Shown: positions 46,730 through 56,129 of the stretch, piece by piece
How positions within the stretch are numbered: the first letter of the stretch is position 1
How the letters are laid out: each line of letters starts with the position of its first letter
Assembly (NCBI RefSeq): GCF_041346925.1
Contig: NZ_CP166840.1
Coordinates: 682,001-746,000 of the forward strand
From: Agaribacterium sp. ZY112
GTDB taxonomy: Bacteria > Pseudomonadota > Gammaproteobacteria > Pseudomonadales > Cellvibrionaceae
DNA length: 64,000 nt
Direction of reading: 5' to 3'
Position numbers and translations under genes: made by a program
Notes under the pieces: generated by a model
Databases searched by the model: none
What the model was told of the DNA's origin: nothing
The model's input: only the letters and a program-made list of their open reading frames with translations

Positions 46730-48469
46730 ATGAATACTGAGGCGAAAAACGAATTACAGTTTGTTCTGACAAGTCACTTAAGTTTTATCTACGAAAGCCA
46801 CGATGCGGCGGCATTGAGTGATGAACTGATAAACATAATGGACTTAAATGCCAACTGTCAGAAGCCCAGTAGCCACCAAAGCACATGGGATGAGCAACAC
46901 GCTTATCTTATTTGCTATGGAGACTCCATTCGCTGTGAACACGAACAGCCTTTAAAAACCTTGTCACGCTTTTATGAGAAAGAACTTAAGGGCGTGATAA
47001 GTGGCATGCATATCTTGCCCTTCTTTCCTTACAGCTCTGATGATGGTTTTTCTGTCATCGACTACGCCCAAGTCAATGACAGCCTAGGCGATTGGGATGA
47101 TATCGAACAAATTGCCAAGCAGTGCCGTTTAATGTCTGACCTTGTTATTAACCATTGCTCAAGTCGGAGCCGTTGGTTCGATAATTTCAAACAAAATAAG
47201 CACCCTGGTGCCAATTACTTTTTTGAGGCCTCGACGGAAGATGATCTGAGCATGGTGGTTAGGCCAAGAACCTCACCGCTGCTCAGAGAAGTAGAAACCT
47301 TAGAGGGGAAAAAATACGTCTGGTGCACCTTTAGTCACGATCAAGTCGATCTAGATTTTTCAAACCCTGAAGTCCTTAAAGAGTTTGTAAAAATCATAAA
47401 ACTTTATCTCGACAAAGGAATACGAACTTTTCGTCTGGATGCGGTAGCCTTTATCTGGAAAGAAATTGGCCATGCAAGCATCCACCATGAAAAGACTCAT
47501 GAAATCATTCGCCTGCTACGTAATTTAATTGAGTACCACAGCCCAGAAGCAATCATCATTACTGAAACCAATGTTCCCAACCACGAGAACCTAAGCTATT
47601 TTGGTAACGCCAACGAGGCTCACGCTGTTTACAATTTTAGCCTACCACCACTTGTGCTCCATGCAATGGTTACAGGTAACAGCCAACATTTGAAGCACTG
47701 GCAGATGAGCATGCCCCCCGCTCAACTTGGCACTTTCTATTTTAATTTTCTCGCCTCTCACGATGGCATTGGCCTGCGCCCAGCTGAAGGCTTATTAGAT
47801 GAAGACGAAATAGGCACTGTCGTTAATTGTATGCAGCAATTCGGCGCCCGAATTAATTGGCGTAGTGCCGCCAATGGGGTTAGCAAACCTTACGAAATCA
47901 ACATCACCTATTTTGATGCGATGCAAGGCACACATAAAGGCCCAGACCAATGGCAATTACAACGCTTTTTGTGCGCACATGCGATAATGCTCAGCCTAGA
48001 AGGCGTACCAGCCGTCTATATTCAAAGCCTTGTGGGTGGACAAAACTGGGAGCAAGGTGTCGAACTCAGTGGCCAGAACCGAGCTATTAATCGCTACAAG
48101 TGGAACTTTGATGAACTTTGCGGCAAGCTCAATGATGAACATACACACCACAATAAAGTCTTCTCCAATCTGAAGAAGCTGCTTGGCATACGCTGCCAAC
48201 AGCCCGCCTTTCATCCTAATGCGACACAGTTTACCCTGCACCTCGGTGACCAAATTTTTGCATTCTGGCGCCAAAGCTTAAAACGCGATCAAAGCATTTT
48301 TTGTATACACAATATTAGTGATGAAAAACTAAGTATTCCGCTTTCATCGATCAACCTGATTCAACTGGATCAATGGTACGACTTGGTCAGCGGCAAGCCC
48401 TTTAATGATCTTCAACAAGACCTTGTACTAGCACCCTACGGTTTTGTTTGGTTGAGTAATAAGCTTTAA
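46730..48469 (+). CDS. GH13_18 sugar phosphorylase, probable glucosylglycerate phosphorylase
   Basis: 579 residues. Related to sucrose phosphorylase: HILPFFPYSSDDGFSVIDY near the start, the nucleophile Asp in TFRLDAVAF, acid/base Glu in ITETNVP, and the third acid in FLASHDGIGLRP. Several members of subfamily 18 split glucosylglycerate with phosphate to glucose 1-phosphate and glycerate. Placement 93 bases after gpgS, and the kinase at the head of the operon, favour that activity over sucrose. The operon would then hold both synthesis and recycling. Sucrose or glucosylglycerol as substrate remain possible. Confidence 0.85.
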   Translation: MNTEAKNELQFVLTSHLSFIYESHDAAALSDELINIMDLNANCQKPSSHQSTWDEQHAYLICYGDSIRCEHEQPLKTLSRFYEKELKGVISGMHILPFFPYSSDDGFSVIDYAQVNDSLGDWDDIEQIAKQCRLMSDLVINHCSSRSRWFDNFKQNKHPGANYFFEASTEDDLSMVVRPRTSPLLREVETLEGKKYVWCTFSHDQVDLDFSNPEVLKEFVKIIKLYLDKGIRTFRLDAVAFIWKEIGHASIHHEKTHEIIRLLRNLIEYHSPEAIIITETNVPNHENLSYFGNANEAHAVYNFSLPPLVLHAMVTGNSQHLKHWQMSMPPAQLGTFYFNFLASHDGIGLRPAEGLLDEDEIGTVVNCMQQFGARINWRSAANGVSKPYEINITYFDAMQGTHKGPDQWQLQRFLCAHAIMLSLEGVPAVYIQSLVGGQNWEQGVELSGQNRAINRYKWNFDELCGKLNDEHTHHNKVFSNLKKLLGIRCQQPAFHPNATQFTLHLGDQIFAFWRQSLKRDQSIFCIHNISDEKLSIPLSSINLIQLDQWYDLVSGKPFNDLQQDLVLAPYGFVWLSNKL

Positions 48470-48576
48470 GCTGGCTAAAACTGGCAAAATTAGAAATTTG
48501 TGCTAGTTACTTAGGTGTACGCTGTGCAGTAGAACTGCTCGGCACCCAGCCAAGACATAAGCTCCTAGGGCACGTT

Positions 48577-49809
48577 ATGGATAGCACGCTCAAAGTACTT
48601 GTCGTTGATGATAGCCTCAGCCAGTGTCAGCTACTGTGCAACTACCTTAGCCACTACGGTGTAAGCTCAGTTGAATACTGCCATGATGGTCAGGCCGCTT
48701 TAGATAAAGTTGATAAAGACAGAGCACGACCTTATGACGCCATCTTTATAGATTTACATATGGAGGGGATGGACGGGCTAGAGTTAATGCAACAACTCAA
48801 CAAGCGTTTTTATCGTGGTGGCGTGGTCATTGTGTCCTCCCTCGATAGCCGTATTATTGATTACACAATGGAGGTCGTCTCTGATTACAACCTGCGCTTA
48901 CTTGGCTCTATTGAGAAACCTATAGAACGCTCCTTAGTTGCCTTTATGGTACGCCGTATTCGCAGCTTTAATAACACCAAGATCAACCCTGAAAACCTCC
49001 CCAAGCGCAGAGACATTAACGTCGCCATGCTGAATAATCAGCTTGAAGTTTATTTTCAGCCCATTATCAATGCCGACAATAACACTATCTACAGTCTTGA
49101 ATGTTTATGTCGCTTGAATATGGATGGCCGAGGCTGCTTAACACCCAGCGATTTCTTACCAGTGATCGAGAAGTTCGACCTATTCCCTGTATTTATGGAG
49201 AAACTAATCGAAGCCGCCGCACAAGGTTTAACTCGGTTTGAAAAAAAAACCGGCTTAGCCCCTATTATATCGATTAACCTCAGCCCCAGGCAGTTACTAG
49301 ATGAGTGCCTACCAGAAACGTTGAATGAACTGCTAAAAAGCAAGCATATTGATAAAAGCCGAGTAAAATTTGAGATTACAGAGAATGACAATTTAAATGC
49401 CGACGTGCAAAAGAAGAATTTAAGCCGATTACGTATTCAAGGTTTTGATTTAAGTTTAGATGACTATGGCGCGGGTTATACCAACCTAAGACAAATTATT
49501 AAGATGCCATTTACAGAAATCAAACTCGATACTGAATTAATTAACGGTATGCATAAAGATAGAGTACTACGAATAATCGTAGAGAGCATTCAAAATCTCT
49601 GTGCAGAATTAAAGCTAGACCTCGTAGCCGAAGGTGTTGCCAATGCTCAAGACCTTATCCTATTAGATGACATTGGTGTGCGCTTATTTCAAGGTTATTT
49701 CTTTTCACGCCCCAAACCAATTGATGAGTTAATTCGCTGGTATCAAAGCTGGCAAAAAACAATAGAAGCCAGCTGCGATAGAGATAAACGCTTCTTCGAT
49801 AAAAGATAA
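48577..49809 (+). CDS. Response regulator with EAL phosphodiesterase domain
   Basis: 410 residues. Receiver domain 1-125 with acidic pair Asp11/Asp12 and phospho-acceptor Asp59 (FIDLHMEGMDG). EAL domain about 150-395. The EAL signature reads ECL, but Glu is kept, as are Asn in INLSP, Glu in FEITEN, the acidic pair in LDDYGAGYTN, Lys in EIKLD, Glu in VAEGVA, and Gln in FQGYFFSRP. The set looks complete enough to degrade c-di-GMP. No histidine kinase is adjacent. It would oppose the diguanylate cyclase at 24.5 kb. Confidence 0.92.
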   Translation: MDSTLKVLVVDDSLSQCQLLCNYLSHYGVSSVEYCHDGQAALDKVDKDRARPYDAIFIDLHMEGMDGLELMQQLNKRFYRGGVVIVSSLDSRIIDYTMEVVSDYNLRLLGSIEKPIERSLVAFMVRRIRSFNNTKINPENLPKRRDINVAMLNNQLEVYFQPIINADNNTIYSLECLCRLNMDGRGCLTPSDFLPVIEKFDLFPVFMEKLIEAAAQGLTRFEKKTGLAPIISINLSPRQLLDECLPETLNELLKSKHIDKSRVKFEITENDNLNADVQKKNLSRLRIQGFDLSLDDYGAGYTNLRQIIKMPFTEIKLDTELINGMHKDRVLRIIVESIQNLCAELKLDLVAEGVANAQDLILLDDIGVRLFQGYFFSRPKPIDELIRWYQSWQKTIEASCDRDKRFFDKR

Positions 49810-49951
49810 CATAGCGTATGCCAGCTCCCTTGGACTCACCGCCATAATGAAGCCGATAAGATTACAGTATCTATCTTTTTAATGGCAGCGCCGTGTTCCC
49901 CCTGACAAAACTAAACCTTATTGAAAACTAAGCGATTAAAGCAGAGCCCCG

Positions 49952-50491
49952 CTAAAAAGATGACCCAGGCTGTTCTAAAAAAAGTAACTCTTCGGGACTC
50001 GACTGCCGCCCCAATACCGGGTTCCTATGGGGGTAGCGACCAAAACGATCAATAATCTCTTTATGCCTTACTTCAAAATCTAAGTTATTTTCCATACCTT
50101 TACTCGAAAATAGAGACATTGCTTGTTCATGTATGACAACGCTTTCACTATGCATATAAGGCATGTACAAAAAACTACGCTGTATTGGTGGCAACTCTTT
50201 ATCCACCCCCAAAGTAACCGCTTCCTGAGCCAAGACTAAAGCTAGGGCATCACAAGAGAAGGCTTCGGCTTGATCGCGAAAGATATTTCGTGAGAACTGG
50301 TCTAGCACAATAATTTCTGCCAATCTGCCTTCCGGACTTCGTCGCCATAGATACAATTCACAGGACCTAGCCTGCTTATGCACAGCCATAAACCTATTAG
50401 CAATGAGTAAATCTAACTCAGCATCTTTTTGCCACCACTGCTTTAGCTCTAATTCCGAAAACCAAAAGTTAATTACATCTTTATAGCTCAT
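49952..50491 (-). CDS. DUF924 family protein
   Basis: 179 residues, cytoplasmic, helical. Family hallmarks are INFWFSELELKQWWQKD at the start, LAEIIVLDQFSRNIFRDQAEAF in the middle, PIQRSFLYMPYMHSE, and FGRYPHRNPVLGRQSSPEE near the end. Its structure-level relation is to TPR-like folds and its function is unknown. It lies 27 bases downstream of the TetR gene on the same strand, so probably in one transcript with it. Confidence 0.92.
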   Translation of the reverse strand: MSYKDVINFWFSELELKQWWQKDAELDLLIANRFMAVHKQARSCELYLWRRSPEGRLAEIIVLDQFSRNIFRDQAEAFSCDALALVLAQEAVTLGVDKELPPIQRSFLYMPYMHSESVVIHEQAMSLFSSKGMENNLDFEVRHKEIIDRFGRYPHRNPVLGRQSSPEELLFLEQPGSSF

Positions 50492-50518
50492 GCTAAATCC
50501 TTAATGTCATAACGGAAG

Positions 50519-51076
50519 CTAGGCTAGTGCTTCAAGTTGAAGGTTTTCTACCGCTTTCTGACAATTATCCAATATTTTAGCTTGTAAGGAATCGTCAGTA
50601 ACGGCACGAGACAAAGCCAAACCACCGACCAGCAATACTGTAGCCTGAATAGCAGCCGCATTCTCAAGCCCTGTATTTTCTATTAGGCCAATATAACCGT
50701 TAAGTATACGTGTATAAGTTTGCCTGATATCTTTATCACGCTGATTAATATCAGACACTAAAAACGCCAATACGCAAAACTCTTGAGCGCCCTCACCACG
50801 ACCAATATTAAGGTAGTGATTCGCCATCATCGTAGGTGTGAGATCTGGCACCGCAAGTATGATATCTCGAGCTTCCGCTGCTGCGCTTAATAAAGCCTCG
50901 CGATAAAGCTCCGATTTCGAAGAGAAATGGGAATAAAAAGCGCCTCGAGTAAGCTTAGCTCGTGTCATAACCTCATCAATTGTGACATCATCAAAGCCCT
51001 TATGAGTAAACAAATAAGCTGCCGCCTGCAGAATAAGCTTGCGTGATTCTAGTTTTTTCTCAGGTTTCCAGGCCAT
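50519..51076 (-). CDS. TetR-family transcriptional regulator
   Basis: 185 residues from the ATG at 51076 (MAWKPEKKLESRKLILQAA), which has GGAG eight bases upstream. A start 16 codons earlier would run into the large palindrome and is less likely. The N-terminal helix-turn-helix is clear (YLFTHKGFDDVTIDEVMTRA, then KLTRGAFYSHFSSKSELY). The C-terminal ligand domain resembles AcrR/NemR-like regulators. It is divergent from a GST gene across a perfect 34-bp palindrome, so it likely represses both itself and the GST in response to a reactive compound. Confidence 0.9.
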   Translation of the reverse strand: MAWKPEKKLESRKLILQAAAYLFTHKGFDDVTIDEVMTRAKLTRGAFYSHFSSKSELYREALLSAAAEARDIILAVPDLTPTMMANHYLNIGRGEGAQEFCVLAFLVSDINQRDKDIRQTYTRILNGYIGLIENTGLENAAAIQATVLLVGGLALSRAVTDDSLQAKILDNCQKAVENLQLEALA

Positions 51077-51117
51077 ACCTTCAACTCCCCGATTGCTGTT
51101 TAAATACATAATACAGG

Positions 51118-51151
51118 CAGCCAAAATATGTTCTTTAACATATTTTGGCTG
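51118..51151. promoter_or_regulatory. Perfect 34-bp palindrome, probable TetR operator
   Basis: Arms CAGCCAAAATATGTT / AACATATTTTGGCTG match at all 15 positions across a 4-base centre CTTT. It lies 42 bases from each of the two divergent start codons. The arms are unusually long for a TetR operator. Confidence 0.75.
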
Positions 51152-51192
51152 ACGTTTAGCCTAGTTGTGCTTGCCAAAATAGGAGTAAAGCA

Positions 51193-51843
51193 ATGCATAA
51201 CCTCAAACTCTACGGTCCAGATTTCAGCTACTTTGTACGTGTATGCCGCCTAATGTGCCAATACAAGAACCTTAACTACGAACTCAGTATGAGTCCTAAA
51301 GGAGAGTTTATTCAGCCCTTTAGTGCGGAGCATGAACGCATTCACCCGTTTAGGAAAATACCAACACTATTTGACGACAAATATGAAATTACAGAAAGCC
51401 TAGCCATTGCAAGCTATCTAGAAGATATTGCCAAGCCGAGTTTGTTAGCCAATAAGGCTGTGGCAAAAGCGCAAGACCTAGCCTTAGCGAACATGATACA
51501 AAGCTATATACACAGTAGTGTAATGCGCAATATTGTTTTGGAGATTGCCTTCCCCAAAGGAGACAACAACGAAATACGCTGGTCACTTATTGAAGACAAT
51601 AAGGCTCAGGCCCTTAAAGACTTAGCATGGCTAAACGAACGTCTAGGGCCAAACAAGCATTTATTCGGAAATAAACTGAGCCTCAGTGACTGTTATTTAA
51701 TCCCAATGCTTGATTATTTTACTTACCTTCCTAGCCAAATAAACCTGATAAAAGATTTGGAAAACTTACAGCACTACCTTACATTTCATAAGGAACAAAG
51801 TTATAGCAAAGGCGTATTAGAAAAACCTCAAATCAATAGATAG
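51193..51843 (+). CDS. Glutathione S-transferase family protein
   Basis: 216 residues. Thioredoxin-like domain with LKLYGPDFSYFVRVCRLMCQ, cis-Pro motif RKIPTLFDDKYEITESLAI and YLEDIAKP, then a helical domain with LFGNKLSLSDCYLIPMLDYF. AGGAG precedes the ATG. It should be controlled by the divergent TetR gene through the shared palindrome, which suggests an inducible detoxification role. Substrate unknown. Confidence 0.9.
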   Translation: MHNLKLYGPDFSYFVRVCRLMCQYKNLNYELSMSPKGEFIQPFSAEHERIHPFRKIPTLFDDKYEITESLAIASYLEDIAKPSLLANKAVAKAQDLALANMIQSYIHSSVMRNIVLEIAFPKGDNNEIRWSLIEDNKAQALKDLAWLNERLGPNKHLFGNKLSLSDCYLIPMLDYFTYLPSQINLIKDLENLQHYLTFHKEQSYSKGVLEKPQINR

Positions 51844-51855
51844 AGCACCACACAG

Positions 51856-51880
51856 AAGCCTAGTGAAAGTCGCTAGGCTT
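51856..51880. terminator. Hairpin between convergent GST and ligase genes
   Basis: Stem AAGCCTAG / CTAGGCTT with a 9-base loop. It overlaps the ligase stop codon on the opposite strand. No long T-run. Confidence 0.5.
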
Positions 51881-52727
51881 ACTTACGTTTACGCCAATAA
51901 GTAGCAAAACGTGGCAAACCTGTATTGGTTAAACCATAGTATTTAAAACTGACCGTTGAACCAATAGCAGGTGGTTTGACTCGATCCTCATCCGTAAACC
52001 CACTGCCCAGCTTAAAATTTCGAGTTTCACCAGATTCACTAAGCCAGCTTACAAGCACAGAGCCCATCATATTTTGATATTTTCCTTTGCCAGGATAATG
52101 CTTAAGAACGACAGCTTCGGCATCCCTATAGGGTTTTAATTTTAATAAATGATGAGTACGGCCTGCTATAAAGTGAGCGTCCGCTCTATGAAGCATAAGC
52201 CCTTCAGCACCCTGATCCAGTAAAGCCTGATACCAATGATTAAATTCAGACTCATTAATAAAGCGCCGCTGCTCCACTGCGTTTAAATGCTCGATACCCA
52301 AATTTTTAATTAACGTCGTATAATGCAAAACCCGCTGTTGAAAAGGGCCTGCGATACCTGGAGCATCAAAAACCATGTAGTGCACTTTTCGCCACTCACC
52401 GTCAACAGGCTCGTGCTTTGACACTACCGAACTAAGGCTTTCAAATTTGTTGCGCCCCAACCAAAGCTCGCCATCCAACCAAATATCAGGAAAACCTTCA
52501 GTAAACCAAGCTGGCGCGTTAATACGCTTTCCAGAGCGGCTTCTCAACTGACCATCACGCCACACTGCACGTATGCCATCGTATTTCTCAGAAACTAAAT
52601 AGTCACTTATATCTTGTTGCTTATAAACGTGTGCAAGCTGAACTTCTGAGGCTCTGAGTGAATTCGAAAAAGTAATAAAACTGAAAATACAAAACAGAAA
52701 AGATAAGTGAATACTCATCGATGTCAT
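51879..52727 (-). CDS. ligE: Periplasmic ATP-dependent DNA ligase (Lig E type)
   Basis: 282 residues. A minimal ligase made of only the nucleotidyltransferase and OB domains. The catalytic lysine is Lys48 in SEKYDGIRAVW. Other motifs are FPDIWLDGELWLG, MVFDAPG, GAEGLMLHR and LLKLKPY, and the OB domain ends in FATYWRKRK. A signal peptide (LSFLFCIFSFITFSNSLRA) sends it to the periplasm, as known for Lig E, where nicked DNA taken up from outside may be sealed. The start could be codon 1 or Met4. Apparently monocistronic. Confidence 0.92.
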   Translation of the reverse strand: MTSMSIHLSFLFCIFSFITFSNSLRASEVQLAHVYKQQDISDYLVSEKYDGIRAVWRDGQLRSRSGKRINAPAWFTEGFPDIWLDGELWLGRNKFESLSSVVSKHEPVDGEWRKVHYMVFDAPGIAGPFQQRVLHYTTLIKNLGIEHLNAVEQRRFINESEFNHWYQALLDQGAEGLMLHRADAHFIAGRTHHLLKLKPYRDAEAVVLKHYPGKGKYQNMMGSVLVSWLSESGETRNFKLGSGFTDEDRVKPPAIGSTVSFKYYGLTNTGLPRFATYWRKRK

Positions 52728-52941
52728 CCGCTAATCCTTTAGCATATTAAGATAGCCAGCATCCTTGTGGCTTTACAGCAGTGTAGATAGAAATAGTTAC
52801 TTATGCAGAAAAACTAGATATGCGCGGCTAAATATCGCTTGGGGAGTAATTTGAACGCACCCACTTTTCTAGCATACCAATTTATAACTAGTCACTAGAA
52901 AAGTGAGGCTTTGACTAACAGAGCTTTTAATAGAAAAGAGA

Positions 52942-53487
52942 TTAAAAGCTGAATCGATAACCTATCGAAAAATACACTTTTGAAGAGCCGCCATCGACAT
53001 CAAAACCTTCGGCCTTCAGCTCATCAAGCCTATCTTCTTTACCACCATCCGTGACGATATATAGTATGTCTGCTTCAAAGCCATGACGGAAGCGGCTTCC
53101 CCAACCAACAGACTGCCCCAAACCAAAAGAAGCTCCCTCGAAGGTCTCATATTCACCGTCACTACATATATCATCCCAAATACAGACTTTTCGATTGATC
53201 AAGCCGTTCGTACCGTAGTTAGCAACCAAGCGTGGACGCCAAACTCTATCCGAATCTGCTAAGTAATAACGTAAACCAAAATTGTATCCCAGCTCATCAC
53301 CTGCCGCACCTATACCTGCAGAGGCATAGAGTTTATCAACCAGTTTTAAGTCAAAACTACCGCCAATCACACCGTAAGAAGCGCCAACCCCTGCACCCAC
53401 AGAACCTGTATCACCGTGAGCAAATGCATTTGAAGCACATACGCTCAACGCCGCAATGCTAAGTCCTTGCTGAATCATTTTTTTCAT
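52942..53487 (-). CDS. Small outer membrane beta-barrel protein
   Basis: 181 residues from the ATG at 53487, which follows AGAGGG and gives a signal peptide (MKKMIQQGLSIAALSVCASN, cleaved after AFA). The mature chain has alternating strands (VGAGVGASYGVIGGSFDLKL, LGYNFGLRYYLAD, VYFSIGYRFSF) and ends in Phe, as in eight-stranded barrels. A short disulfide-type pair CIWDDIC sits in a loop. Function unknown. It lies between the ligase and typA, with its own spacer on each side. Confidence 0.82.
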   Translation of the reverse strand: MKKMIQQGLSIAALSVCASNAFAHGDTGSVGAGVGASYGVIGGSFDLKLVDKLYASAGIGAAGDELGYNFGLRYYLADSDRVWRPRLVANYGTNGLINRKVCIWDDICSDGEYETFEGASFGLGQSVGWGSRFRHGFEADILYIVTDGGKEDRLDELKAEGFDVDGGSSKVYFSIGYRFSF

Positions 53488-53555
53488 AGCTTGAATCCCT
53501 CTAATTAATTCCATCTATCTTGATTAAGTCTCTTCGCTCAATTTGTAAACATAAA

Positions 53556-53576
53556 AAAGGGGCTCTTAGCCCCTTT
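53556..53576 (-). terminator. Terminator of typA
   Basis: Stem AAAGGGGCT / AGCCCCTTT with a three-base loop. On the minus strand it continues into six T residues, 23 bases past the typA stop. Confidence 0.92.
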
Positions 53577-53598
53577 AAAACTAAAAACTCACATTAGC

Positions 53599-55404
53599 TT
53601 ATTTTGCGCGCTTACGTAGGTTCTCTGTCAATAATTTCTTACGAATACGAATACTTTCAGGTGTTACTTCCACAAGCTCATCATCTTCAATGAATTCCAA
53701 AGCTTGCTCAAGCGTGTGCTTGATAGGCGGAACCAAAGTAAGGGCTTCATCAGTACCCGAGGCACGGATGTTATTTAGCTGCTTACCTTTAGTAGGGTTA
53801 ACCACCATGTCGTTGCTGCGGCTGTGAATACCAACAACTTGACCTTCATAAACTTCAACAGCATGACCTAGGAACAAACGGCCACGGTCTTGTAATGAGA
53901 ATAATGCGTAAGCCAAGGTTTTGCCTTTAACCATGCTCACCAATACACCGTTATTACGCTTAGCAACATCGCCAACCTTAACAGGGCCATAGTGATCAAA
54001 TACGCTGGTCATGATGCCTGAGCCCGAAGTTAAGGTTAGGAACAAACCACGGAAACCAATCAAACCACGCGAAGGCACGATAAACTGCAAACGCACGCGG
54101 CCTTTACCGTCTGGCTCCATGTTCGTTAGCTCACCCTTGCGCAGGCCAAGCTCTTCCATAATGGAACCTTGGTGCTGATCTTCAACGTCGATAACAACGG
54201 CTTCGAACGGCTCTTGGATCTCACCATCAATTTCTTTTTGCACCACCTCAGGACGGCTAACACCCATCTCGAAGCCTTCACGGCGCATGGTTTCGATCAA
54301 TACACTCAAGTGCAATTCACCGCGACCACTTACTTTAAACTTATCGGCGGTATCGCCTTCCTCTACGCGTAGAGCCACATTGTGAATAAGCTCTTGATCT
54401 AAACGCTCTTTAATATTGCGCGAAGTAACAAACTTACCTTCTTTACCAGCAAAGGGGCTGTCATTAACAGAGAAGGTCATGCTTACGGTTGGCTCATCAA
54501 CACTTAAAGCAGGCAATGCTTCAACATTGTCTGGATCACAAAGCGTGTCTGAAATACTAAGTTTGTCGATACCATTAATACAAACGATGTCACCGGCTTG
54601 GGCCAGATCAGTATCGATACGCTCAAGGCCCAAATAACCTTTAACGTTTAGAACTTTGCCTTTACGCTCATTGCCATCAGCACTTTTCACGATCACTTGC
54701 TGATTTGGTTTTAACGTACCACGAGTAATACGGCCAACACCGATAACACCTACGTAGCTGTCATAATCCAAAGCAGATACTTGCATCTGGAAGCTGCCTT
54801 CTGGGTCAACATCTGGCGCTGGGCACTTATCAACAATCATCTGATAAAGCGGAGTCATGTCGTCAGCCATGGCCTCTGGATCATTACCAGCAATACCATT
54901 GATGGCAGAAGCGTAAATAACTGGGAAGTCTAACTGCTCATCCGTCGCACCAAGGCTATCAAAAAGGTCAAATACTTGATCCATCACCCAGTCAGGACGA
55001 GCGCCAGGACGGTCAATTTTGTTGATAACAACAATTGGCTTCAAACCCTGTTCAAAGGCTTTAGAGGTTACAAAGCGAGTCTGAGGCATCGGGCCATCAA
55101 CGGCATCAACCAACAAACAAACTGAATCAACCATAGACAGAACACGCTCTACCTCACCACCGAAGTCGGCGTGTCCCGGAGTATCTACGATGTTAATGCG
55201 GTAGTCGTTCCACTGAATTGCTGTGTTCTTAGCAAGAATGGTAATGCCACGCTCTTTTTCTTGATCGTTGCTATCCATGATGCGCTCAGCGCCTTCATCT
55301 TTGCGATCAAGGGTACCGCTTTGGCTAAGAAGTTTGTCAACGAGGGTAGTTTTACCGTGGTCAACGTGGGCAATAATGGCGATGTTGCGTAGATTTTCAA
55401 TCAC
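53599..55404 (-). CDS. typA: Ribosome-associated GTPase TypA/BipA
   Basis: 601 residues, normal length. A translational GTPase needed for ribosome assembly at low temperature and for stress responses. G motifs: [15 protein letters not shown] (G1), RGITILAKN (G2), [10 protein letters not shown] (G3) and [12 protein letters not shown] (G4). EF-G-like domains follow ([20 protein letters not shown]). The C-terminus [14 protein letters not shown] is typical of TypA. In Pseudomonas typA, thiI and glnA are close together. Here about 6 kb separates typA from thiI. Confidence 0.97.
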   Translation of the reverse strand: MIENLRNIAIIAHVDHGKTTLVDKLLSQSGTLDRKDEGAERIMDSNDQEKERGITILAKNTAIQWNDYRINIVDTPGHADFGGEVERVLSMVDSVCLLVDAVDGPMPQTRFVTSKAFEQGLKPIVVINKIDRPGARPDWVMDQVFDLFDSLGATDEQLDFPVIYASAINGIAGNDPEAMADDMTPLYQMIVDKCPAPDVDPEGSFQMQVSALDYDSYVGVIGVGRITRGTLKPNQQVIVKSADGNERKGKVLNVKGYLGLERIDTDLAQAGDIVCINGIDKLSISDTLCDPDNVEALPALSVDEPTVSMTFSVNDSPFAGKEGKFVTSRNIKERLDQELIHNVALRVEEGDTADKFKVSGRGELHLSVLIETMRREGFEMGVSRPEVVQKEIDGEIQEPFEAVVIDVEDQHQGSIMEELGLRKGELTNMEPDGKGRVRLQFIVPSRGLIGFRGLFLTLTSGSGIMTSVFDHYGPVKVGDVAKRNNGVLVSMVKGKTLAYALFSLQDRGRLFLGHAVEVYEGQVVGIHSRSNDMVVNPTKGKQLNNIRASGTDEALTLVPPIKHTLEQALEFIEDDELVEVTPESIRIRKKLLTENLRKRAK

Positions 55405-55630
55405 AGGATGGACTCAACGTAAGGCGATGGCTAAATAAGGGCGCGCATTATAGCTGAGCGTTGATTAAAAGTTATGCTTTATTTGAGCTGTAGCTATGAA
55501 AAACGACAAAGGGTGGCTTTTATTGTGCTAATTGCAGGCAAAATCTAAACAAAGGCACGATTTTATGCCCTCTAAAAGAAACTAAACGCCCACTTATTAA
55601 GAAGTCAGCGCCTAGCCTTAGCTCATAAAT

Positions 55631-55906
55631 TTAATGCCTAATTTTAAAATCGGCCTCGTTAGAAGGCTCTTCCTCTATCACCTCAACATCAATTTGCATG
55701 ACCTCAGCCTCTGAAGGTCCTTGCCACAACCAATGCTCTAAGGTTTCGAGGCGATCCACCGGACCACTCACCTCCAACTCAACATCGCCATTGTTAAGAT
55801 TTCGAACCCAGCCTTTAAGGCCCAGTTCTTTTGCATGTTCTTGGGTACCGGTGCGATAACACACCCCCTGCACCCGGCCACTGACTTGATATCGACATCG
55901 AGGCAT
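55631..55906 (-). CDS. acyP: Acylphosphatase
   Basis: 91 residues. Hydrolyses acyl phosphates. The signature is complete: YQVSGRVQGVCYRTGTQEHA (catalytic Arg) and GLKGWVRNLNNGDVELEVSG (catalytic Asn). The C-terminal VIEEEPSNEADFKIRH is typical. Monocistronic, divergent from a 51-residue membrane peptide. Confidence 0.95.
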   Translation of the reverse strand: MPRCRYQVSGRVQGVCYRTGTQEHAKELGLKGWVRNLNNGDVELEVSGPVDRLETLEHWLWQGPSEAEVMQIDVEVIEEEPSNEADFKIRH

Positions 55907-55973
55907 AGTTACTCCTTAGCTCAAACTGCGTCTGTGGATTAAGCTTAGACAGAAACTTTAAAAAGGAGAAAAA

Positions 55974-56129
55974 ATGAATAGCGGCGACTATGGAAACTAC
56001 ATGTTGGCCTGCTTAGGTATGGCCGCCCTGCTTTGGGCTTATATGACACTAATGAAGAAAAAGCGTAAATATGACGCGAAAAGACTCAAAAAGATGGAAA
56101 AACAGCTAAAAGACCTAAAGATCGATTAA
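55974..56129 (+). CDS. 51-residue single-pass membrane peptide
   Basis: A small gene with an excellent ribosome site (AAAAAGGAGAAAAA just before the ATG). The peptide begins MNSGDYGNYMLACLGMAALL, has one membrane segment (about 9-27), then a strongly basic helix rich in Lys and Arg (28-44) with heptad spacing suggestive of a coiled coil, ending KDLKID. The small size, N-out topology by the positive-inside rule, and basic tail recall phage-shock or CcmD-like small proteins, but I do not recognise it. Its 3' end overlaps the convergent radical SAM gene by four bases. Confidence 0.75.
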   Translation: MNSGDYGNYMLACLGMAALLWAYMTLMKKKRKYDAKRLKKMEKQLKDLKID

